Assembly: GCF_000429665.1 (NCBI RefSeq) | Contig: NZ_AUCH01000008.1 | Coordinates: 124,001 to 188,000, forward strand | Direction of reading: 5' to 3' | DNA length: 64,000 nt | From: Azovibrio restrictus DSM 23866 | GTDB lineage: Bacteria > Pseudomonadota > Gammaproteobacteria > Burkholderiales > Rhodocyclaceae | Shown here: positions 14,980 through 22,493 of the stretch, one piece after another | How positions within the stretch are numbered: the stretch's first letter is position 1 | Layout of the letters: the number at the start of each line of letters is the position of its first letter | Made by a program: the position numbers and the translations under genes | Notes under the pieces: generated by a model | Told to the model about the DNA's origin: nothing | Seen by the model: the letters and a program-made list of their open reading frames with translations, nothing else | The model's database searches: none

Positions 14980-16323
14980 ATGAATGCCCATGTGCGTCCC
15001 CGGCTCCTGCAGGCTCCCGCAGCCGGGCAGTTTTCCCACCAGCCTTTCCAGGTCTACACCCAGCGGGATCTGGAGCGGATCGCTCCCCTGAGCCAGCTGC
15101 CCGCAGCCTTCCGCTTCGACATGCAGGTGGTGTCCACCGTCTTGCCTTTCCGGGTGAACCAGTACGTGATCGACGAATTGATCGACTGGGAGCGGGTGCC
15201 CGACGATCCCATCTTCCAGCTCACCTTTCCCCAGCGGGGCATGCTCGAACCCCACCATTTCGACCTGATCGCCGATCTGCTCCGGGGCGGGGCCGAGCCG
15301 GCCCTGATGCAGGAGGCCGTGGCCCAGGTGCGGGCCGAGCTGAATCCCCACCCGGCCGGGCAGATGGAGCTCAATATGCCTACGGACGAAGCGGGCAACC
15401 GCCTGGAGGGCATCCAGCACAAATACCGGGAAACCGTGCTGTTCTTCCCCTGCCAGGGGCAGACCTGTCATGCCTACTGCACCTTCTGCTTCCGCTGGGC
15501 CCAGTTCGTGGGGGACAAGACCCTGCGTATTGCCAGCAGCGAGTCCGCCGCCCTGCTGCGTTACCTGCGCAGCCATCCGGAAGTCACCGACCTGCTCGTC
15601 ACCGGCGGCGATCCCATGGTGATGAAGACCAAGCATCTGGCCACCTACCTGGAGCCCCTGCTGGCGCCGGAGTTCGACCACCTCCAGACCGTGCGCATCG
15701 GCACCAAGGCCCTGTCCTTCTGGCCGCACCGCTTCCTCGGGGCCGAAGACGCCGATGATCTGCTCCGGCTTCTGGAGCGGCTGCAGCAAGGGGGCAAGCA
15801 CGTGGCCTTGATGGCCCACTTCAATCACTGGCGGGAGCTGGAAACCCCGGCCGTGCGGGAAGCCATCCGCCGCCTGCGCGATACGGGGGTGCAGATCCGT
15901 TGCCAGGGTCCCCTGGTGGCGCACATCAACGACGATCCCCAGGTCTGGCGCCGCCTGTGGAATACCCAGGTCAGCCTGGGGCTGATGCCCTACTACCTGT
16001 TCGTGGAGCGGGATACCGGGGCCAGGAACTACTTCGAGGTGCCCCTGGTGCGGGCCTGGGAAATCTATCGCCAGGCGGTGCAGGGGGTTTCCGGCCTGGG
16101 GCGCACGGCCCGGGGACCGAGCATGAGCGCCAGCCCCGGCAAGGTGGAAATCCAGGGGGTGACCGAGGTGGCTGGGGAAAAGGTATTCGTGCTGCGCTTC
16201 ATCCAGGCCCGCAATCCCGAGTGGGTGCAGCAACCCTTCTTTGCCCGTTTCGATCCAGAGGCCACCTGGTTTGACCAGCTACGCCCGGCCTTCGGGGCGG
16301 AGCAGTTCTTCTTCGAGCAGTGA
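14980..16323 (+). CDS. KamA family radical SAM protein (lysine 2,3-aminomutase-like)
   Basis: 447 residues from the ATG at 14980, which has GAAGGAG eight bases upstream; the frame opens earlier at 14911 without such a site. The radical SAM cluster motif is CHAYCTFC (Cys163, 167, 170), preceded by the family's early DDPIFQLTFPQRGML segment. A C-terminal SASPGKVEI (Lys388) matches the position of the PLP-binding lysine in lysine 2,3-aminomutase. The reaction is thus probably a PLP- and SAM-dependent 1,2-amino shift, but the substrate is open. It is not EpmB: it is longer and no epmA or efp is adjacent. Confidence 0.8.
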   Translation: MNAHVRPRLLQAPAAGQFSHQPFQVYTQRDLERIAPLSQLPAAFRFDMQVVSTVLPFRVNQYVIDELIDWERVPDDPIFQLTFPQRGMLEPHHFDLIADLLRGGAEPALMQEAVAQVRAELNPHPAGQMELNMPTDEAGNRLEGIQHKYRETVLFFPCQGQTCHAYCTFCFRWAQFVGDKTLRIASSESAALLRYLRSHPEVTDLLVTGGDPMVMKTKHLATYLEPLLAPEFDHLQTVRIGTKALSFWPHRFLGAEDADDLLRLLERLQQGGKHVALMAHFNHWRELETPAVREAIRRLRDTGVQIRCQGPLVAHINDDPQVWRRLWNTQVSLGLMPYYLFVERDTGARNYFEVPLVRAWEIYRQAVQGVSGLGRTARGPSMSASPGKVEIQGVTEVAGEKVFVLRFIQARNPEWVQQPFFARFDPEATWFDQLRPAFGAEQFFFEQ

Positions 16324-16339
16324 TTGGCCTGTTGGGGCA

Positions 16340-16516
16340 TCAGGAGGCCGGCGCCCGGAGGCTGGCCTCTTCATTTTCCGCACCCCCGTGGATGCCGGCG
16401 GGTTCATGGACGATGCCCGGGCTCTCCAGCGGGGGGCGGCCGCAGCCCAGGCAATAGCCGGAATCCGGGTCCGGCGTGCAGATGCCGACGCAGGGGTAGA
16501 GTTCTTCGCTGTCCAT
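16340..16516 (-). CDS. DUF1289 small cysteine protein
   Basis: 58 residues, on the minus strand: MDSEELYPCVGICTPDPDSG then YCLGCGRPP. The C-x3-C ... C-x2-C spacing is the DUF1289 signature, a probable metal-binding knuckle of unknown function. AGGAGG lies a few bases before the ATG. The gene is convergent with the KamA-like gene and divergent from the Spy-like gene. A second DUF1289 gene lies at 17126-17323. Confidence 0.75.
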   Translation of the reverse strand: MDSEELYPCVGICTPDPDSGYCLGCGRPPLESPGIVHEPAGIHGGAENEEASLRAPAS

Positions 16517-16626
16517 GGGGCCTCCTTACAAACGGAAACAAAGGGTGGAGTGGTGGAAATAAGTGCCTTACAACTGGCGTCTTAAATGGAGTCCGTCACA
16601 AGACCAAAGTTCAACAGGAGAAAACC

Positions 16627-17091
16627 ATGAACACCACCCGCAAGATCATTGTAACGACCCTCGCCGCAGCCGCTATCACCCTGGGGGCTGCCGGTCCCGC
16701 CCTGGCCTACAAGGGCGACTGCGGTCCCATGGGTCACGGCTGGGATGACGGCCCCAAGGCCGAGCGCATGAAGGAACGCATGCAGGCCCGCCAGGATGCG
16801 CTGCACAAGAGTCTGAAGCTGACGGAGGCCCAGGAACCTGCCTGGAAGGCCTTTACCGACAAGGCCGGCCCCAAGGCCGACTGGAAGCGTCCGGACCCCG
16901 AGGCCATGGCCAAGCTCACCGCTCCCGAGCGCATGGAAAAGATGCTGGAGATGTCCAAGCAGCATCAAACCCTGATGACCGAGCGCCTGGAAGCCATGAA
17001 GACCTTCTACGCGGTGCTGACCCCGGAACAGAAGAAGGTTTTCGATGAGCACCACGCCGGCTCCCGCCGGGGTGGGCAGGGCAAGCGCTGA
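16627..17091 (+). CDS. Spy/CpxP-like periplasmic protein (LTXXQ motif)
   Basis: 154 residues with a clear signal peptide (MNTTRKIIVTTLAAAAITLG, cleavage after ALA). The mature chain is helical and charged, with two LTXXQ-type repeats (LKLTEAQEPAWKAF and LTPEQKKVFDEH) as in Spy and CpxP. Such proteins act as ATP-independent periplasmic chaperones or stress sensors. The start at 16627 has AGGAG upstream (caacaggag). The gene stands alone between two minus-strand DUF1289 genes. Confidence 0.82.
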   Translation: MNTTRKIIVTTLAAAAITLGAAGPALAYKGDCGPMGHGWDDGPKAERMKERMQARQDALHKSLKLTEAQEPAWKAFTDKAGPKADWKRPDPEAMAKLTAPERMEKMLEMSKQHQTLMTERLEAMKTFYAVLTPEQKKVFDEHHAGSRRGGQGKR

Positions 17092-17125
17092 TTCCCTTGG
17101 GGATAGGCGCCAGGAGTCCGGCGGC

Positions 17126-17323
17126 CTAAGCGCTGCCGGGCTCGCCGGTCCGGGGATCCCCTTCCTCGCGTCTCCGGGCCACGACGGCCAGCACCGCAAG
17201 GCGCTGGCCGTCGTCCATTTGTGACCAGGCGGCGATTTCCTCAAGACTGCGCCAGCAGCCCAGGCAGTAGCCGTTGTCGGGGTTCAGGCGGCACAGGCCG
17301 GTGCAGGGGGAGGCTACTGGCAT
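17126..17323 (-). CDS. DUF1289 small cysteine protein
   Basis: 65 residues with the DUF1289 signature SPCTGLCRLNPDNGYCLGC in the N-terminal half, then a short helical tail. It overlaps the end of the HMG-CoA lyase gene by 10 bases and is probably translated from the same mRNA. Function unknown. It is a paralogue of the gene at 16340-16516. Confidence 0.8.
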   Translation of the reverse strand: MPVASPCTGLCRLNPDNGYCLGCWRSLEEIAAWSQMDDGQRLAVLAVVARRREEGDPRTGEPGSA

Positions 17324-18255
17324 GCCGGCACCCCTGATGCCTGGCTGCGCGCCACCCGGGAAGCGCTTTCCCGGCCCAGCTGGGCCGTGATGAACTGGCC
17401 GGCGGCCAGCAGTTTTGCCATATCCACCCCGGTGTCCACACCCAGACCCTGGAGCAGGTAGAGCACGTCCTCGGTGGCCACGTTGCCCGCCGCGCCGGGG
17501 GCGTAGGGACAGCCGCCCAGGCCGGCCACGGCGGTGTCGAAGGTGCTGAGTCCGAACTCCAGGGAAGCGTAGATGTTGGTGACGGCCATGCCCCGGGTGT
17601 CGTGGTAGTGGCCGGCCAGGCGGCTGAGCGGCACCCGCCGGGCGCAGGCTTCCAGCATGGGCAGGATGCTGCCCGGGGTGCCCACCCCTATGGTGTCGCC
17701 CAGGGATATCTCGTAGCAGCCCAATTCCAGCAGCTCGCCCGCCACCGCCGCCACGGTCTCGGGCGTCACTTCCCCCTGATAGGGGCAGCCGGCCACGCAG
17801 GAGACGTAACCCCGTACCGGAATTTCCAGGGCCTGGGCGGCCGCAGCCACCGGCGCCAGGCGTTTCAGGCTTTCGCGGATGGAGGCGTTGGTATTCCTGC
17901 GGCTGAATTCCTCCGAAGCTGCGGTAAAGATGGCCACCTCCGTGGCGCCGGCTTCCAGGGCCGTGTCGAAGCCCTTCAGGTTGGGGACCAGCACCGGGTA
18001 ACGCACCCCGGGCCGGGGCCGCAGACCCTGCAGCACGGCGGCTCCGTCGGCCATCTGCGGCACCCAGCGGGGAGAAACGAAGGCGGCGGCCTCGATGCGG
18101 GTGAGCCCCGCGTCCGCCAGCCGTTCTATGAGTTCCACCTTGGTGCTGGTGGGAATGGCCTGGGCGATGTTCTGCAGGCCATCCCGGGGCGAAACCTCCA
18201 CCAGTTGTACCCGGGCGGGCAGATGCGGGAAACGGGCTTGTAAGGGTGGTGTCAT
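17314..18255 (-). CDS. Hydroxymethylglutaryl-CoA lyase
   Basis: 313 residues from the ATG at 18255 (MTPPLQARFPHLPARVQ); the longer frame would overlap the divergent MBL gene. A TIM-barrel enzyme of the HMGL-like family: VSPRDGLQN binds the metal, and AGLGGCPYAPGAAGNVATED is the active-site signature with the catalytic cysteine. It cleaves HMG-CoA to acetoacetate and acetyl-CoA at the end of leucine breakdown. No other leucine pathway gene is nearby, but phaC, which uses acetyl-CoA-derived monomers, lies close by. It is divergent from the MBL hydrolase with 55 bases between starts. Confidence 0.9.
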   Translation of the reverse strand: MTPPLQARFPHLPARVQLVEVSPRDGLQNIAQAIPTSTKVELIERLADAGLTRIEAAAFVSPRWVPQMADGAAVLQGLRPRPGVRYPVLVPNLKGFDTALEAGATEVAIFTAASEEFSRRNTNASIRESLKRLAPVAAAAQALEIPVRGYVSCVAGCPYQGEVTPETVAAVAGELLELGCYEISLGDTIGVGTPGSILPMLEACARRVPLSRLAGHYHDTRGMAVTNIYASLEFGLSTFDTAVAGLGGCPYAPGAAGNVATEDVLYLLQGLGVDTGVDMAKLLAAGQFITAQLGRESASRVARSQASGVPACQ

Positions 18256-18310
18256 TATTCCTTCCCGGGCCTGTGGTAAGTTGACCGGGATTTTACGCGT
18301 ACTGTGCTGC

Positions 18311-19339
18311 ATGAACCCTTCTTTGCCCCTGGTCTTTCCTTTTGCCGCGCCACCTCCGCCCGCCACCTGGCTGGAGCTGGATGAGGATATCCGCTGGCTG
18401 CGCATGCCGCTGCCCTTTGCCCTGGATCACATCAATCTCTGGCTGCTGCGGGACGGTCCCGGCTGGGCCCTGGTGGATACCGGCTATGCCCTGCCCGAGG
18501 TGAAGCAGACCTGGGAAGGGATACTGGCGACGCTGGACGCACCCCTGACCCGCATCATCGCCACCCATTTTCATCCCGACCATCTGGGCCTGGCCCGCTG
18601 GCTGCAGGAGCGGACCGGGGTGCCGCTCTACATGACCGCCGGGGAATACCTGACGGCCCATGCCATGTGGCATGAAGTCGGGGGCCACGGCCCGCAACCC
18701 ATGCTGGAACAGTTCCGCAGCCACGGGCTGGGGGCGGCGGGGCTGGCGGCCCTGGCGGAACGGGGCAATGCTTACCGCAAGGGCGTGGAGGGGCTGCCCG
18801 TCACCTATGAACGGCTGCTGGAAGGGGAGCTCCTGTCCCTGGGCGGACGCTCCTGGCGCATCATCTGCGGCCAGGGCCATTCCCCCGAACATGCTTCCCT
18901 TTACTGTGCGGAACAGGGCGTGTTAATTTCCGGCGACATGCTGCTGCCCAAGATAAGCACCAATGTCAGCGTCTTTGCCGTGAATCCGACGGCCGATGTG
19001 CTGGGGCTGTATCTGGCTTCCCTGCAGCGCCTGCAGGCCCAGGTGCCGGAGCCGGCGCTGATCCTGCCCTCCCATGGCCTGCCCTTCCGGGGCCTGGGGC
19101 AGCGGGTGGCGGAGCTGCTGGAACATCATGAGACGCGGCTGTGTCTGCTGGAAGAGAACTGCGCTGTTCCCAGGAGCGCCGGGGATCTGCTGAGCACCCT
19201 GTTTCCCCGCCCCCTGGATACCCATCAAACCATGTTTGCCATGGGCGAGGCCATCGCCCATCTCAATCATCTGGAAAAGGCCGGCCGGCTGCAGCGCAGT
19301 ACCGGTGCCGACGGCAAAATCCTTTACCTGCGGGTCTGA
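18311..19339 (+). CDS. MBL-fold metallo-hydrolase (LACTB2-like)
   Basis: 342 residues from the ATG at 18311. The zinc ligands are THFHPDH (HxHxDH), a later histidine in GQGHSPEHASLY, the aspartate in LISGDMLLP and the histidine in LPSHGLPF. A C-terminal winged-helix-like segment (TMFAMGEAIAHLNHLEKAGRL) is as in LACTB2-type hydrolases. The substrate is unknown; a thioester is plausible next to HMG-CoA lyase and phaC. The PHA synthase gene starts 24 bases downstream, so the two are probably co-transcribed. Confidence 0.85.
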   Translation: MNPSLPLVFPFAAPPPPATWLELDEDIRWLRMPLPFALDHINLWLLRDGPGWALVDTGYALPEVKQTWEGILATLDAPLTRIIATHFHPDHLGLARWLQERTGVPLYMTAGEYLTAHAMWHEVGGHGPQPMLEQFRSHGLGAAGLAALAERGNAYRKGVEGLPVTYERLLEGELLSLGGRSWRIICGQGHSPEHASLYCAEQGVLISGDMLLPKISTNVSVFAVNPTADVLGLYLASLQRLQAQVPEPALILPSHGLPFRGLGQRVAELLEHHETRLCLLEENCAVPRSAGDLLSTLFPRPLDTHQTMFAMGEAIAHLNHLEKAGRLQRSTGADGKILYLRV

Positions 19340-19363
19340 CCCGCCAACCAGGAGCTCCAACCC

Positions 19364-21193
19364 ATGTCCCAACAGAACGCAGAACAGGATCAAACCCTGC
19401 CCAATCCCGCAGAAATGGCCAAGACCTACGCCGAAGTGGCCCAGCGGGCTTCGCGCATCCTCACCCATTTCATGGAGAAGAAGGCCAAGGACGGCATTGC
19501 CGCTCCCAACGACGAGCTGGGCGTGGCCCGGGCTTTCATGGACATGTCGTCGCGCCTGCTGGCCAACCCCTACAAGCTGGCCCAGACCCAGATGAACATG
19601 ATGTGGGACTACTTCTCCCTGTGGCAGCACACCACGCTGAAGATGCTGGGCATGCCCATCCAGCCGGTGGCGGCGCCCCGTAAGGATGACAAGCGCTTCA
19701 AGGACGAGGAATGGGAACAGCACTTCCTGTTCGACTTCATGAAGCAGTCCTACCTGATCACCGCCCGGCACCTGCATGACACGGTCTGCTGTGTGGATGG
19801 CCTGGATGAAGCCACCCAGCAGAAGGTGAATTTCTTCACCCGCCAGTACATCGATGCCCTGTCCCCCTCCAACTTTGCCCTTACCAATCCCGAAGTGTTC
19901 CGGGAAACCGTGAAGTCCCACGGCCAGAACCTGATCAAGGGCCTGGACAACCTGCTCCAGGACATGGAAGCCGGCGAAGGTCAGCTGCGCATCCGCATGA
20001 CCGACACCAATGCCTTCGAACTGGGCAAGAATGTGGCTACCACGCCCGGCAAGGTGGTGTTCCAGAATGACCTGTTCCAGCTGATCCAGTACAGCCCCAC
20101 CACGGAAAAGCAGTACAAGAAACCCTTCCTGATCGTGCCGCCCTGGATCAACAAGTACTACATCCTGGACCTGCGCGAGAAGAACTCCATGGTCAAGTGG
20201 GCCACCGACCAGGGCCACACCACCTACATCATGTCCTGGGTGAACCCGGACGAGAAGCTGGCCCACAAGAGCTTCGAGGACTATCTGCTGGAAGGCTCCC
20301 TGACCGCCATCGACAAGGTGTTGGAAGACACGGGCGAGAAGCAGCTGAACATGGCCGGCTACTGCCTGGGCGGCACCCTGCTCATGAGCACCCTGGCCTA
20401 CATGGCCGCCAAGAAGGACAACCGGGTTGCTTCCGCCACCTTCTTCACCACCATGCTGGACTTCTCCGAGCCCGGCGAGCTGGGCATTTTCCTGGACCGC
20501 GGTGCCGTGGCCGGCCTGGAGGAGCGCATGAACGAGCGGGGCTATCTGGAAGGTTCCGAGATGGCCACCACCTTCAACCTGCTGCGCGCCAACGACCTGA
20601 TCTGGTCCTTCGTGGTGAACAACTACCTGATGGGCAAGCAGCCCTTCCCCTTCGACCTGCTGTACTGGAACAGTGATTCCACCCGCATGCCGGCGGCCAT
20701 GCACAGCTTCTACCTGCGCAACATGTATCTGGACAACAAGCTGAAGGAGCCGGGCGGCATCACCCTGGACGGGGTGCCCATCGACATCCGCAAGGTGAAG
20801 ACCCCCTGCTACTTCATCTCCACCATCGAAGACCACATCGCTCCCTGGAAGAGCACCTACATGGGTGCCCGTCTGCCCGCCGGTCCGGTGCGCTTCGTGG
20901 TGGGCGGCTCCGGCCACATCGCCGGCATCGTCAATCCCCCGGCCGCCAACAAGTATGGCTACTGGATCAATGACACCAAGACCCTGCCCGAAAGTCCGGA
21001 AGACTATCTGGCCGGCGCCACCCAGTATGGCGGTTCCTGGTGGACCAACTGGCATGAGTGGGTTACGGCCCTGCCCGGTGGTGCCGAACAGGTTCCGGCC
21101 CGCCAGCCGGGCACCCGCGCCCTGCAGCCCCTGGATGATGCGCCTGGGGCCTACGTGAAGCTGCGCCTGGATACCATGAAGAAGGCCGACTGA
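19364..21193 (+). CDS. phaC: Class I polyhydroxyalkanoate synthase PhaC
   Basis: 609 residues. The lipase-like box is GYCLGG with nucleophile Cys334; SGHIAGIVNPP carries the catalytic histidine of the alpha/beta-hydrolase fold. The N-terminal PhaC domain includes VPPWINKYYILDLREKNS. It polymerises (R)-3-hydroxyacyl-CoA into storage polyester at the granule surface. phaA and phaB are not adjacent. A strong intrinsic terminator follows. Confidence 0.95.
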   Translation: MSQQNAEQDQTLPNPAEMAKTYAEVAQRASRILTHFMEKKAKDGIAAPNDELGVARAFMDMSSRLLANPYKLAQTQMNMMWDYFSLWQHTTLKMLGMPIQPVAAPRKDDKRFKDEEWEQHFLFDFMKQSYLITARHLHDTVCCVDGLDEATQQKVNFFTRQYIDALSPSNFALTNPEVFRETVKSHGQNLIKGLDNLLQDMEAGEGQLRIRMTDTNAFELGKNVATTPGKVVFQNDLFQLIQYSPTTEKQYKKPFLIVPPWINKYYILDLREKNSMVKWATDQGHTTYIMSWVNPDEKLAHKSFEDYLLEGSLTAIDKVLEDTGEKQLNMAGYCLGGTLLMSTLAYMAAKKDNRVASATFFTTMLDFSEPGELGIFLDRGAVAGLEERMNERGYLEGSEMATTFNLLRANDLIWSFVVNNYLMGKQPFPFDLLYWNSDSTRMPAAMHSFYLRNMYLDNKLKEPGGITLDGVPIDIRKVKTPCYFISTIEDHIAPWKSTYMGARLPAGPVRFVVGGSGHIAGIVNPPAANKYGYWINDTKTLPESPEDYLAGATQYGGSWWTNWHEWVTALPGGAEQVPARQPGTRALQPLDDAPGAYVKLRLDTMKKAD

Positions 21194-21219
21194 TCCTGTA
21201 ACGGATCCGTGTCATCAGG

Positions 21220-21246
21220 AAGGGGCGCCGTGGCGCCCCTTTTTTT
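21220..21246 (+). terminator. Intrinsic terminator after phaC
   Basis: AGGGGCGCC / GGCGCCCCT stem with a two-base loop, followed by seven or more T. It extends into the end of the convergent TerC gene. Confidence 0.9.
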
Positions 21247-22196
21247 CACTCCTGCTTCGCCGTGTGGCGCAGGCTGAGGGCTACGGACAGGGTGAGGATG
21301 GCGGCGATCACCCCCAGGGAGATGCCGATGGGAATCTTGATCCATTCCACGATCAGCATCTTGGTGCCGATGAACAGCAGGATCGCGGCCAGGCCGTATT
21401 TCAGCAGGGCGAAACGGTCGCCCAGGTCGGCCAGCAGGAAGTACATGGCGCGCAGGCCGAGGATGGCGAACAGGTTGGAGGTGAGCACGATGAAGGGGTC
21501 GGTGGTGATGGCGAAGATGGCGGGAATGCTGTCCACCGCGAAGATCACGTCGGAGATTTCCACCAGCACCAGGGCGAGCAGCAAGGGCGTGGCATGGCGC
21601 ACACCGTCGCGCGTCACGAAGAAGCGCTCCCCTTCGAGCTTTTCCGTGATCGGGTAGTGGTTGCGCACCCAGCGGATCACGGGGTTCTTGCCCAGGTCCG
21701 GGTCATGCTCGGCAAACCACAGCATCTTGATGCCGGTGACGATCAGGAAGGCGCCGAACAGGTAGAGGATCCAGTGGAATTCCTGGATCAGCCAGCTGCC
21801 CGTGAAGATCATCACCGTACGCATGACGATGGCCCCGACGATGCCGTACAGCAGCACCCGGCGCTGCAGTTCCAGGGGCACGGCGAAGAAGGAGAACACC
21901 ATCATCCAGACGAAGACGTTGTCCACCGCCAGGGATTTCTCCACCAGGTAGCCGGTGAGGAACTGGGTGGCCTTTTCGTTGGCGATGGCAATGCCGGCCG
22001 TGTCCTTGAGATACCACCACAGTCCGGCGTTGAAGAGCAGGGCGGCGCTGACCCAGGCCACGGACCAGCCGGCGGCCTCCTTGAGGGATACCTTGTGCTG
22101 CTTGCCGCCATTGAAGAGAAACAGATCCGCGGCCAGCATGACCACGACAATGAGGGCGAATACCCCCCACATCCACCAGGTTCCTACGGATTCCAT
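21246..22196 (-). CDS. TerC family integral membrane protein (Alx/TerC-like)
   Basis: 316 residues from the ATG at 22196 (MESVGTWWMWGVFALIV), preceded by CTGGAG. About nine membrane helices. Conserved acidic motifs EKSLAVDNVFVW and VEISDVIFAVDSIPA are characteristic of TerC/Alx proteins, which are linked to manganese export and metallation of exported enzymes, and to tellurite resistance in some plasmids. It is not part of a ter operon. The long leader with an intrinsic terminator suggests metal- or pH-dependent control as for alx. Confidence 0.9.
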   Translation of the reverse strand: MESVGTWWMWGVFALIVVVMLAADLFLFNGGKQHKVSLKEAAGWSVAWVSAALLFNAGLWWYLKDTAGIAIANEKATQFLTGYLVEKSLAVDNVFVWMMVFSFFAVPLELQRRVLLYGIVGAIVMRTVMIFTGSWLIQEFHWILYLFGAFLIVTGIKMLWFAEHDPDLGKNPVIRWVRNHYPITEKLEGERFFVTRDGVRHATPLLLALVLVEISDVIFAVDSIPAIFAITTDPFIVLTSNLFAILGLRAMYFLLADLGDRFALLKYGLAAILLFIGTKMLIVEWIKIPIGISLGVIAAILTLSVALSLRHTAKQE

Positions 22197-22385
22197 GAGT
22201 ACTCCAGAAAAGGAAAAAACGGTCTGCGCCGGAAGGCCCAGGCCGTTTTCTTGGCGGGGCGCCCTGCCTTGCAGCGGCAACCGAAGTTGCCCGGCGCGAC
22301 CGGGCGGTACCCGGGCTGACGATGCGGCGGCAAAAAGGGAATCCCCTGAGTGGGCCGGAGTTTAATCGGCCTCATCTGTGGGCGG
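22197..22385 (-). promoter_or_regulatory. Structured 5' leader of the TerC gene, candidate Mn2+ (yybP-ykoY-like) riboswitch
   Basis: The minus strand holds about 190 bases of GC-rich, foldable leader before the start codon. It includes CAGGGGA near the 5' side, ATCGTCAG in the middle and CGCCAAGA before the terminator. These recall, but do not exactly match, the GGGGAGTA, CGTCAACATAC and GGCAAGAC blocks of the yybP-ykoY riboswitch. TerC/Alx genes are classic targets of that riboswitch. An intrinsic terminator lies directly in front of the ribosome binding site. The riboswitch class is inference; a regulatory leader is likely. Confidence 0.45.
22213..22250 (-). terminator. Leader terminator/attenuator in front of TerC
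   Basis: On the minus strand AAAACGG (22249-22243) pairs with CCGTTTT (22222-22216) around an inner CTG/CAG and GC-rich stem, followed by TTTTTTCC. It ends about 10 bases before the Shine-Dalgarno of the TerC gene, as in a transcriptional expression platform. Confidence 0.7.
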
Positions 22386-22493
22386 GGCCGGTAAAAATTT
22401 AGCTTTTGTCAGCAATAATCTGGCCCCGGGGCGAGGTCAGCGGCCATAATGACGCGCTGATTCACACCCGCACGCGCAAGGGCGTGCAGAAAA

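Noticed and set aside
18923..21055. Long minus-strand open frame opposite phaC and the MBL gene
   Set aside because: Antisense shadow; both plus-strand proteins are complete and well recognised.
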